From assembly GCA_003132865.1 (NCBI GenBank), contig PKYZ01000465.1, positions 1-5,325 on the forward strand: a DNA stretch of 5,325 nt. Reading direction: 5' to 3'. This DNA comes from Bryobacterales bacterium. Its GTDB lineage: Bacteria; Acidobacteriota; Terriglobia; Bryobacterales; Bryobacteraceae. Position 1 is the stretch's first letter. Every line of letters begins with the position of its first letter. Shown in pieces: positions 1-5,325 of this stretch. A program made the translations under genes and the position numbers. Under the pieces are notes generated by a model. It made no database searches. It saw only the letters and a program-made list of their open reading frames with translations, and was not told where the DNA came from.

Positions 1-12
1 CTGACCACCTGA
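1..12 (+). other. In-frame stop interrupting the PabB-like frame
   Basis: In the PabB frame these bases read Leu-Thr-Thr-stop. Leu-Thr-Thr resembles the CLT(T/N) motif of PabB proteins, which normally lies about a dozen residues before the conserved Tyr-x-x-Leu-Arg segment (here from about 22). Here only four codons, one of them TGA, separate the two. This suggests a small deletion plus a nonsense change, or an assembly junction. The match covers only three codons, so it is weak by itself. Confidence 0.4.
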
Positions 13-729
13 ACTGTTACCTATAAAGTTCTGCGCCAGATTAACCCGGCGCCATACTCGGCGTATCTGAAGTTTCCCGGCGTGGCGGTCGCTTGCTCTT
101 CACCCGAGAGGTTCTTGAAGGTGCGGCCAGGCGGAGCCGTGGAGTCTAAGCCGATCAAGGGAACAATGCGGCGGGGTGCAGACGCGGCCGAGGACGATCA
201 TTTATGCCGGACTCTTAATTACGATATCAAGAGCCAAGCCGAAAACCTGATGATTGTGGACCTGTTGCGCAACGACCTCGGCAAGGTCTGTGAACTCGGT
301 TCCGTGAGCGTGCCGGAGTTGATGAAGGTGGAAACCTATGCGACACTGCATCAGCTTGTCAGCACCATCACCGGACAGTTGCTTACCGGCCGGACCGCTG
401 TGGATTGTTTTCGAGCGGCCTTCCCTGGCGGGTCGATGACGGGAGCGCCGAAGCTTCGCACCATGTCGATCATCGACGAGTTAGAGCGTGAGGCGCGGGG
501 CGTATATTCCGGGTCGATCGGCTATTTCGCTTTGAACGGCGCGGCGGACCTGAATATTGTCATAAGAACGGCGGTATTTTCGGATCGAAGCGTCTCGATC
601 GGCGTCGGGGGGGCGGTTGTCGCGCTGTCCGACCCGGATGAGGAGTGGCGGGAAATTCTGTTGAAAGCACAGGCGTTATTGTCTGCTTTCCAATCTATTG
701 CGGAAATCACGACAGAGTGGCAGGATTGA
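13..729 (+). CDS. pabB: PabB-type aminodeoxychorismate synthase component I, 3' part, 5' side interrupted
   Basis: Chorismate-binding enzyme that would replace the C4 hydroxyl of chorismate with an amino group, using ammonia from a glutamine amidotransferase partner, to give 4-amino-4-deoxychorismate. Visible motifs: SSPERF (97-114), PIKGT (151-165), [13 protein letters not shown] (238-276), [11 protein letters not shown] (421-453) and [16 protein letters not shown] near 601-650. The Lys of PIKGT (157-159) matches the PabB catalytic lysine; TrpE has Ala there, so anthranilate synthase is less likely. Only about 239 codons are present, against roughly 450 in full PabB, so the N-terminal half and the start of the chorismate-binding domain are missing. 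An in-frame TGA at 10-12 blocks the frame. The first ordinary start, GTG at 82, falls inside conserved sequence ([17 protein letters not shown] lies before it), so I do not believe it is the native start. It could be a pseudogene, a contig-edge error or a truncated gene. It ends 4 bases before the chorismate mutase gene, suggesting one operon. Family assignment is firm; functionality is not. Confidence 0.85.
   Translation, partial: TVTYKVLRQINPAPYSAYLKFPGVAVACSSPERFLKVRPGGAVESKPIKGTMRRGADAAEDDHLCRTLNYDIKSQAENLMIVDLLRNDLGKVCELGSVSVPELMKVETYATLHQLVSTITGQLLTGRTAVDCFRAAFPGGSMTGAPKLRTMSIIDELEREARGVYSGSIGYFALNGAADLNIVIRTAVFSDRSVSIGVGGAVVALSDPDEEWREILLKAQALLSAFQSIAEITTEWQD
722..725 (+). promoter_or_regulatory. 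Shine-Dalgarno for the chorismate mutase gene
   Basis: AGGA sits 8 bases before the ATG at 734, inside the last codons of the PabB-like gene. This spacing favours ATG 734 over the upstream TTG at 698 in the same frame. A second purine run, GAAGG at 728-732, is too close to the ATG to be the better site. The arrangement fits translational coupling to the upstream gene. Confidence 0.5.
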
Positions 730-733
730 AGGC

Positions 734-1024
734 ATGACGGAGAAGCTGCGGCAGTTCCGCCGCGAATTGGACGAGATGGACGATCAGATACTAGAACTGC
801 TATCTCGCAGACTTGGTATCTGTCGAGAGGTTGCGCTGTACAAGGCCGAAGCAGGTATTGCTATGATGCAAGCTGACCGCGTAACTCAAGTTAAGGTGCG
901 GGCAGTGGCAGAGGGAAAAACTAGAGGACTTAACGAAAACTTTGTGCTTTCCTTATATGAAATAGTCATTACGGAAGCATGTCGGATTGAAGACGAAATC
1001 ATCGGGGCGCGTGAACGGCGCTAG
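734..1024 (+). CDS. AroQ-type chorismate mutase homologue, possible 4-amino-4-deoxychorismate mutase (PapB-like)
   Basis: A 96-residue all-helical AroQ-fold protein, the usual size for a free-standing cytosolic chorismate mutase, which rearranges chorismate (or 4-amino-4-deoxychorismate in PapB enzymes) to the prephenate form. Aligned by eye with the E. coli P-protein mutase domain, Arg9, Arg26, Lys37 and Arg49 match active-site Arg11, Arg28, Lys39 and Arg51. Three contacts differ: Asp48 becomes Gln46, Glu52 becomes Val50 (881-883), and Gln88 becomes Glu86; Ser84 becomes Ala82. Glu52 of E. coli contacts the C4 hydroxyl of chorismate, so the Val fits a changed C4 substituent (inference). The start is ATG 734, which has AGGA upstream and gives the usual N-terminus LRQFRRELDEMDDQILELL. 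It follows the PabB-like gene by 4 bases. G+C is about 48% over 781-1020, clearly below the NRPS gene. Alternatives are a normal chorismate mutase for Phe/Tyr supply or an isochorismate pyruvate lyase relative; the PabB-type neighbour favours the PapB reading. Confidence 0.85.
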   Translation: MTEKLRQFRRELDEMDDQILELLSRRLGICREVALYKAEAGIAMMQADRVTQVKVRAVAEGKTRGLNENFVLSLYEIVITEACRIEDEIIGARERR

Positions 1025-1085
1025 CGTTTGCCGCGCTCTTGGTGTATGATTTCAGAATAGGTCTTTCACCGGCTGGTGGGCTCAG
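1025..1085 (+). promoter_or_regulatory. Leader of the NRPS gene with SD and small hairpin
   Basis: This 61-base gap separates the mutase stop from the NRPS start. GGTGGG at 1075-1080 is a Shine-Dalgarno-like purine run 5 bases before ATG 1086. CACC (1067-1070) and GGTG (1075-1078) can pair around a GGCT loop, with two possible G-U pairs below, which would partly cover the ribosome site. No good sigma-70 promoter is visible: TATGAT at 1045-1050 resembles a -10 box but has no -35 at proper spacing. No terminator with a U-tract is present. The NRPS gene is most simply read as part of the same transcript. Confidence 0.4.
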
Positions 1086-2570
1086 ATGGGCGACGTCTAT
1101 CATTTATTGGCCAGCCAAGCCCGATTTTTGCCTGACCGCCCGGCGCTGACCGGCCCGGGCCGTGCGCCCCTCACATATGCCCGCCTGCTGGCGCAAGCTG
1201 AGGAAGTAGCTGCCAGGCTGAATCGCGGCGGAGTAGGACGCCACGACCGGGTGGCCATCGTGCTTCCGAATGGCCCGGAGATGGCAGCGGCGTTCCTGAG
1301 CGTGGCCGCCTGCGCCACCGCCGCGCCTTTGAATCCCGGCTTCCGGGCCGCCGAACTCGAATTCTATCTCTCGGACTTACAGGCACGGGCGCTCATCGTC
1401 GAAGCCGGCAAGGACTCGCCGGCGCGGAGCGTCGCCCACAGGCTTCGAATTCCGATCGTCGAACTCTTGCCGGCCGGAGATTCGACCGCCGGCCTCTTCA
1501 CGCTTGCGGACCCCGATCCTGCACCCGCGATCAGCCCCGATTGGGCGCAAGCGGAGGATATCGCCCTGCTGTTGCACACTTCCGGCACCACGGCTCGTCC
1601 CAAGATCGTACCCCTGGCGCACCAGAACATCTGTGCCTCGGCCCGGCACGTCCACTGCGCGTTGGAGTTAACCCCGGAGGATCGTTGCCTGAATGTGATG
1701 CCGTTGTTTCACATTCACGGGCTCGTCGGCGCGCTGCTCGCGTCGCTGGCCGCAGGCGGAAGCGTTTTTTGCTCGCCGGGATTCTATGCTCCCCAGTTCT
1801 TCTCCTGGATGGAGGAATTCCGGCCCACCTGGTACACCGCCGTGCCCACCATCCACCAAGCGGTGCTGGCGCGCGCGGCCGCGCACAGCGAAACCATTGC
1901 GCGCTGCCCGCTCCGGTTCATCCGTTCTTCGTCCGCCCCCCTTCCACCGCAAGTGATGGCCGATCTGGAAAGAGTGTTTCAGGCGCCGGTGATCGAAGCC
2001 TACGGCATGACGGAGGCCGCGCACCAGATAGCCAGCAATCCTTTGCCGCCACGCTCGCGCAAGCCCGGTTCAGTGGGAGTGGCCGCCGGCGCGGAAGTCG
2101 CCGTGATTGGCGGTGAGGTGGTCATTCGCGGCCCCAACGTCACGCCCGGTTACCTGAACAACCCCGAGGCCAACCAGAGCGTCTTCGCGGATGGCTGGCT
2201 CCGCACCGGCGACCAGGGGCGGCTGGACGAGGAAGGGTACCTGTTCCTCACCGGACGGATCAAGGAGATCGTCAATCGCGGTGGAGAGAAGATCTCGCCG
2301 CGCGAGATCGACGAGGTTCTGCTCGACCATCCCGCCGTGGCGCAAGCCGTCACGTTTGCCAGGCCTCACCGTCAACTTGGAGAGGATGTAGCGGCTGCCG
2401 TTGTGCTGCGATCGGGAGGCCGCGCTGACGAAAAGCAACTACAGGCCTTCGCCGCCACTCGGCTGGCGGATTTCAAGGTGCCTGGCCGGATCTTGATTGT
2501 CGACGAAATTCCCACGGGCCCCACTGGCAAAGTGCAACGCATCGGCCTCGCCGCGAGACTGGGACTCGCT
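1086..2570 (+). other. NRPS loading domain: acyl-CoA ligase fold of the oxalyl-CoA synthetase/Fum10-like group
   Basis: Residues about 1-495 form a complete ANL-superfamily adenylating domain. Motifs: HTSGTTARPK (164-173, P-loop), YGMTEA (306-311), RTGD (373-376), GRIKEIVNRGGEKISP (390-405) and the A10 lysine in PTGPTGK (Lys482). It lacks the FDASVW-type A4 motif of amino-acid domains and therefore the Asp that binds an alpha-amino group. Segments such as MPLFHIHGL (205-213), TWYTAVPTIHQ (248-258), LRFIRSSSA (276-284) and TEAAHQ (309-314) closely follow Arabidopsis AAE3 and yeast Pcs60 oxalyl-CoA synthetases as I remember them. His211 and His313 are shared with that group. Family membership is seen; the substrate is unknown. 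A short dicarboxylic or alpha-keto acid is a reasonable inference, and a longer acyl chain is the main alternative. Being fused directly to a carrier, it probably loads the PCP rather than CoA. Confidence 0.8.
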
Positions 2571-5325
2571 GAAGAGCGGTCGGAAGCGGCGGCATACGAG
2601 GCGCCCCGCACGCCTATCGAGCAAACGATCGCCGCCATCTGGAGCGAGGTATTGGATTGCGCTCAGGCAGGCCGCAACGACAACTTCATCCACTTGGGCG
2701 GAGACTCCATACTGGCCGCCCAGTTGATCTCCCGCATCCGAGATCGTCTGGGCGTCGAGTTGCCCTTGCGCTGTGTTTTTGACGATGGCGGGACAGTGGC
2801 CCAAATGGCAGGAATGGTCGAGGAGCTTGGAACCGGGCAGTGCGGCGCGCAGGCGCCCAAACTGCAGCGGCGCGAGCGCCCTGGCGACGCGCCCTTGTCG
2901 TTTGGCCAGCAGGGGCTATGGTATCTGTGGCAACTGGAACCCGCGGGCGCACTGTACAATCGCGCGTCGATCATTCGCCTCAACGGTCCGCTCCAAGTCA
3001 AGCCCTTGCTGCGCGCTCTCAGCGAAGTGGTACGACGCCATGAAGCGTTACGGACCACGTTTCCGGTCGTGGCGGGACAGCCGGTCCAACGGGTGCTCTC
3101 CGCAGCGCCGATTCTGGCGCCTGTGCTGGATCTCACCGAGGTCCCTTCCGCCGAACGCGAGGAAGAAGCCCTGCGCCTGGCGCGAGATTATGCGCGGCAG
3201 CCGTTTGACCTGGAGCGCGGACCCCTGTTGCGTGCCCACCTTCTGTGCCTGTCCGATGCGCAGCACATCCTGCTCGTGACGGTGCACCACATCGTGTTTG
3301 ACGGCTGGTCGATGGAGGTCCTGATTCGTGAATGGATGACGTTGTATGAAGCCCTTTCTCAAGGCCGGCATTCCCAGTTGCCGGACCTGCCGGTCCAGTA
3401 CAGCGACTTCGCGCTGTGGCAGCGGGAATGGGTGGAAAGCGCGGCGATCGAAGAGGGGCTCGAGTACTGGCGGCGGCAACTTGCCGGTGCAACCCGCTTT
3501 CTGCCGCTGCCGGCCGATAGGCGGCGTCCCGCAACGCCTTCGCCCGATGGCGCGCGCATTCCGTTGACCATACCCAAAGGGCTCGTAAACGCGTTGCGGG
3601 AATTCGCCCGCGATGAAAACGCGACTCCGTTCATGGTGTTGCTGGCGGCCTTCCAGGCGATGCTGCACCGTTACACGGGACAAGCAGACATCACGGTTGG
3701 CACGCCCATCGCGGGCCGCAGCCAAGTCCAACTGGAGTCCCTCATCGGACTGCTGATGAACACGCTGCCATTGCGCACGGACTTCTCGGGCAATCCAAGT
3801 TTCCGTGAATTGCTGCGCCGCGCGCGCACCACAGCACTTGGCGCCTATGCGCACCAGCATGTTCCTTTCGACAGGCTGGTCCGGGAACTGAACCCCGCTC
3901 GCGACAGCCTCTTTTCGCCCCTCTTTCAAGTGATGTTCGTGTTGCAGAATGCCCCGCAACCCAAGCACGAAGCCGCTGGCCTCTCACTCGAAGTGACCGA
4001 TTTGGATATCGGAACAGCGCGGTTCGATCTCACGCTCTCGTTGTGGGAGACGCCCGATGGCCTGCAAGGCTGGTTCGAGTACAACACCGGCCTCTTCGAC
4101 GGCGCAACCATCGAGCGCATGCGCGGACATTTCCTCACGCTGCTCGAATCTGCCATAGCCAACCCCGAACAGCCTGTGTGGGCCTTGCCGCTGCTTACCG
4201 CCGGGGAAGCGCGGCAGATTCTCGACTGGAATGCCACCGCGGCACCATACCCTGACAACACCTGCATTCATAGTCTGTTCGAGGAGCAGGCGGAACGCAC
4301 TCCGGATGCGCTGGCGGTGGTTTGCGGAGATTCGTCGCTCACATACCACGAGTTGAACGCCCAAGCGAATCAATTGGCGCATTATCTGATCAAGGCGGGC
4401 GTCGGGCCGGAGAGCTTGGTGGGCATCTGCGTGGAGCGTTCGCTGGAGATGATGGCCGCCATATTGGGCACGCTGAAAGCCGGGGGCGCTTATCTGCCCC
4501 TGGACCCCGCATTGCCGAAGGAACGGCTGGAGTTCATGATCGCCGACGCCGGCGCTGCGGTCGTCCTGACCCGGCCCAAGCTCCAATCCGAAGGGAATCT
4601 CATCGCCGGCGAGAGCACTGCAAACCCGGCCACCTCGGTTGGGCCGCGCAACCTGGCATACGTCATTTACACATCCGGATCCACTGGTACAGCCAAAGGT
4701 GTTCTAGTGGAACACCGCAGCGTGTGCAATCTGGCGGCACATATAGTGCGGCTTTTTGAACTCGATGCGACCAGTCGCGTGCTGCAGTTTGCTTCCCCGA
4801 GCTTCGATGCATCAGTGTGGGATTTCTTCATAGCGTTGCTCTCCGGCGGCCGTTTGTATTTGCCCGGACCGGACACGCTGCTAGCCGGGCAGAACCTGCT
4901 CGAACTGCTGGACTCGCAGGCCATCACCACGGCAAGTCTGCCGCCGTCCGTGTTGTCAGGGCTGCCGGCCGCAAGTCTGCCCGCATTACGGATGCTCTGC
5001 GCTAGTGCGGAGAGCTGCCCCGACGAGGTTGTGGCGCGCTGGTCTGGTGGCCGCTGCTTCTTCAATGCATACGGCCCCACGGAGGCCACCGTGTGCGCCA
5101 CGATGATGCGCTGCACGGTCAACTGCGGCTCGCCCGTGCCGATCGGACGCCCTATCGCCAACACCCAGACCTATATCCTCGATTCCCACCTGCAGCCGGT
5201 GCCCGTGGGTGCGCCGGGAGAGCTATATATCGGCGGAGCCGGCGTGGCCCGAGGCTACCTGAACCGGCCCGAATTGACCGCCGAGCGCTTCATCCCCGAT
5301 GAGGTGGCGCACGCACTCATGCGTG
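1086..5325 (+). CDS. Nonribosomal peptide synthetase, acyl ligase-PCP-C-A..., partial at right edge
   Basis: One uninterrupted frame of 1413 codons plus one base, with no stop before the window edge. Domain order: acyl-adenylating domain (residues about 1-495), peptidyl carrier protein (505-575), condensation domain (600-1045), amino-acid adenylation domain (from about 1060, cut after motif A6). As a cytosolic multienzyme it would activate a carboxylic acid starter, hold it as a thioester on Ser541, and condense it with an amino acid chosen by the second adenylation domain and carried by a PCP beyond the window. Every catalytic motif I could check is intact. ATG 1086 is chosen because GGTGGG lies 5 bases upstream and the protein begins at the normal N-terminal edge of an acyl-CoA ligase fold (HLLASQARFLPDRPAL). 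It is the third gene of a likely operon after two chorismate-converting genes. No epimerization, methylation or thioesterase domain is seen so far. The full product cannot be predicted from this part. Confidence 0.97.
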   Translation, partial: MGDVYHLLASQARFLPDRPALTGPGRAPLTYARLLAQAEEVAARLNRGGVGRHDRVAIVLPNGPEMAAAFLSVAACATAAPLNPGFRAAELEFYLSDLQARALIVEAGKDSPARSVAHRLRIPIVELLPAGDSTAGLFTLADPDPAPAISPDWAQAEDIALLLHTSGTTARPKIVPLAHQNICASARHVHCALELTPEDRCLNVMPLFHIHGLVGALLASLAAGGSVFCSPGFYAPQFFSWMEEFRPTWYTAVPTIHQAVLARAAAHSETIARCPLRFIRSSSAPLPPQVMADLERVFQAPVIEAYGMTEAAHQIASNPLPPRSRKPGSVGVAAGAEVAVIGGEVVIRGPNVTPGYLNNPEANQSVFADGWLRTGDQGRLDEEGYLFLTGRIKEIVNRGGEKISPREIDEVLLDHPAVAQAVTFARPHRQLGEDVAAAVVLRSGGRADEKQLQAFAATRLADFKVPGRILIVDEIPTGPTGKVQRIGLAARLGLAEERSEAAAYEAPRTPIEQTIAAIWSEVLDCAQAGRNDNFIHLGGDSILAAQLISRIRDRLGVELPLRCVFDDGGTVAQMAGMVEELGTGQCGAQAPKLQRRERPGDAPLSFGQQGLWYLWQLEPAGALYNRASIIRLNGPLQVKPLLRALSEVVRRHEALRTTFPVVAGQPVQRVLSAAPILAPVLDLTEVPSAEREEEALRLARDYARQPFDLERGPLLRAHLLCLSDAQHILLVTVHHIVFDGWSMEVLIREWMTLYEALSQGRHSQLPDLPVQYSDFALWQREWVESAAIEEGLEYWRRQLAGATRFLPLPADRRRPATPSPDGARIPLTIPKGLVNALREFARDENATPFMVLLAAFQAMLHRYTGQADITVGTPIAGRSQVQLESLIGLLMNTLPLRTDFSGNPSFRELLRRARTTALGAYAHQHVPFDRLVRELNPARDSLFSPLFQVMFVLQNAPQPKHEAAGLSLEVTDLDIGTARFDLTLSLWETPDGLQGWFEYNTGLFDGATIERMRGHFLTLLESAIANPEQPVWALPLLTAGEARQILDWNATAAPYPDNTCIHSLFEEQAERTPDALAVVCGDSSLTYHELNAQANQLAHYLIKAGVGPESLVGICVERSLEMMAAILGTLKAGGAYLPLDPALPKERLEFMIADAGAAVVLTRPKLQSEGNLIAGESTANPATSVGPRNLAYVIYTSGSTGTAKGVLVEHRSVCNLAAHIVRLFELDATSRVLQFASPSFDASVWDFFIALLSGGRLYLPGPDTLLAGQNLLELLDSQAITTASLPPSVLSGLPAASLPALRMLCASAESCPDEVVARWSGGRCFFNAYGPTEATVCATMMRCTVNCGSPVPIGRPIANTQTYILDSHLQPVPVGAPGELYIGGAGVARGYLNRPELTAERFIPDEVAHALMR
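2598..2810 (+). other. Peptidyl carrier protein (thiolation) domain
   Basis: Residues about 505-575. The core DNFIHLGGDSILAAQ (532-546) contains Ser541 (2706-2708), the site where a phosphopantetheinyl transferase attaches the 4'-phosphopantetheine arm. The helix after it (LISRIRDRLGVELPLR) and the end around VAQMAGMVEEL are normal. The residue before the serine is Asp (GGDS), rather than the His of the more common elongation PCPs (GGHS). GGDS is often seen in carriers with special partners, such as those before epimerization domains or in loading modules; no epimerization domain follows here. It receives the starter acid from the domain before it and presents it to the condensation domain. 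Confidence 0.9.
2883..4220 (+). other. Condensation domain
   Basis: Residues about 600-1045, close to the usual 450. Core motifs in order: C1 LSFGQQGLWYLWQL (604-617), C2 RHEALRTTF (651-659), C3 HHIVFDGWS (734-742; codons for HHIVFDG at 3285-3305), C4 YSDFALWQRE (772-781), C5 IGLLMNTLPLR (887-897), C6 HVPFDRLVRELNP (925-937) and C7 RFDLTL (979-984). The second His of C3 (His735) is the catalytic residue, so the domain should be active. It would join the starter acyl group on the upstream PCP to the amino group of the amino acid loaded downstream. The C3 and C1 forms fit an LCL or starter-type condensation domain rather than a heterocyclization domain (which has DxxxxD). A tree is needed to separate LCL from starter type; the acyl-loading context favours starter-like use. 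Confidence 0.93.
4263..5325 (+). other. Amino-acid adenylation domain, aromatic-type pocket, cut at the window edge
   Basis: Starts about residue 1060. Motifs: A1 LTYHELN (1085-1091), A2 LKAGGAYLPLDP (1130-1141), A3 YTSGSTGTAKG (1195-1205), A4 FDASVW (1240-1245), A5 NAYGPTEATVC (1327-1337) and A6 GELYIGGAGVARGYL (1378-1392). It is cut before A7, so the A10 lysine is not seen. Aligned by eye to GrsA PheA, the pocket residues are Asp1241, Ala1242, Trp1245, Ser1284, Cys1305, Ser1307, Ala1328, Val1336 and Cys1337, that is D-A-W-S-C-S-A-V-C. Asp1241 shows it binds an alpha-amino acid. The D-A-W...A-V-C frame is that of Phe-type domains (GrsA D-A-W-T-I-A-A-I-C), with changes at 278, 299 and 301. 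I predict an aromatic amino acid; p-aminophenylalanine is attractive given the upstream genes but unproven. The segment between A2 and A3 (about 1162-1189) seems shorter than usual. Confidence 0.93.

Noticed and set aside
82..84. GTG as the true start of the PabB-like protein
   Set aside because: Conserved residues ([17 protein letters not shown]) lie before it in the same frame, and starting here would cut into the chorismate-binding domain.
13..729. Assignment as anthranilate synthase TrpE or an isochorismate/salicylate synthase
   Set aside because: Those enzymes have Ala in the PIAGT-type position; here it is Lys (PIKGT), the PabB form.
698..733. Upstream TTG start (698) for the chorismate mutase gene
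   Set aside because: It would add 12 non-conserved residues and overlap the PabB-like gene by 32 bases. ATG 734 has AGGA at good spacing and the family's usual N-terminus.
1028..1058. Sigma-70 promoter TTGCCG / TATGAT before the NRPS gene
   Set aside because: The two boxes are only 11 bases apart. The alternative CAGAAT at 1053-1058 gives 19 bases but a poor -10 match.
1575..1604. Gly to Ala change in the P-loop of the first adenylating domain (TSGTTARPK)
   Set aside because: The related AAE3/Pcs60 enzymes have Ser at this position as I recall, so variation here is normal for the group and not a sign of inactivity.
1541..2116. Open frame of 191 codons on the + strand in another phase
   Set aside because: It sits inside the acyl ligase domain. 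The ligase frame is continuous and conserved here, so there is no frameshift to explain.
3048..3968. Open frame of about 306 codons on the minus strand
   Set aside because: It lies fully inside the condensation domain, whose motifs are all intact on the + strand. The antisense protein is rich in Arg, Gln and His with no recognisable domain, typical of a shadow of a GC-rich gene.
3984..4586. Open frame of about 200 codons on the minus strand
   Set aside because: It overlaps the end of the condensation domain and the start of the second adenylation domain, with no domain-like features of its own.
4932..4981. 11-base direct repeat GCAAGTCTGCC at 4932 and 4971
   Set aside because: Both copies are in frame and encode Ala-Ser-Leu-Pro in a segment whose length and content are normal for adenylation domains; probably chance.

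Overview
The window (about 60-63% G+C in the parts I sampled, bacterial gene style) is one co-directional + strand stretch of a natural-product gene cluster. It holds the 3' part of a chorismate-aminating enzyme gene, a complete small AroQ-type chorismate mutase gene, and the first 1413 codons of a large nonribosomal peptide synthetase (NRPS) gene that runs off the right edge. The host cannot be fixed from this sequence. It looks like a high-GC Gram-negative secondary-metabolite producer (Acidobacteriota, Myxococcota, Proteobacteria or an uncultured symbiont), but that is only an impression from the protein style.

Left (1-1024): a PabB-type aminodeoxychorismate synthase fragment carries the PIKGT lysine that separates PabB from TrpE. 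Its reading frame meets an in-frame TGA at 10-12, upstream of residues that look conserved, so the gene is interrupted, truncated or mis-assembled at its 5' side. Four bases after its stop lies a 96-residue chorismate mutase homologue. It keeps the three core basic residues of the AroQ active site but replaces the glutamate that contacts the C4 hydroxyl of chorismate with valine. The pair resembles the PapA/PapB steps to 4-amino-4-deoxyprephenate and p-aminophenylalanine, as known from chloramphenicol and pristinamycin pathways.

Middle (1025-1085): a 61-base gap with a Shine-Dalgarno-like GGTGGG, partly inside a small hairpin, and no convincing promoter.

Right (1086-5325): the NRPS reads acyl-adenylating domain - carrier protein (Ser541) - condensation domain (HHIVFDG) - amino-acid adenylation domain (cut at the window edge after motif A6). 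The first domain is not a standard amino-acid adenylation domain. It resembles the oxalyl-CoA synthetase/Fum10-like acyl-CoA ligases, so the assembly line probably starts with a carboxylic acid. The second adenylation domain has an aromatic-type pocket (D-A-W-S-C-S-A-V-C) with two extra polar positions compared with classical Phe pockets.

Working model (inference): the two chorismate genes supply a p-amino aromatic amino acid, the NRPS loads an unusual (possibly small dicarboxylic) acid starter, and the condensation domain joins it to that aromatic residue. The dehydrogenase (PapC), the glutamine amidotransferase partner and the rest of the NRPS would lie outside the window.
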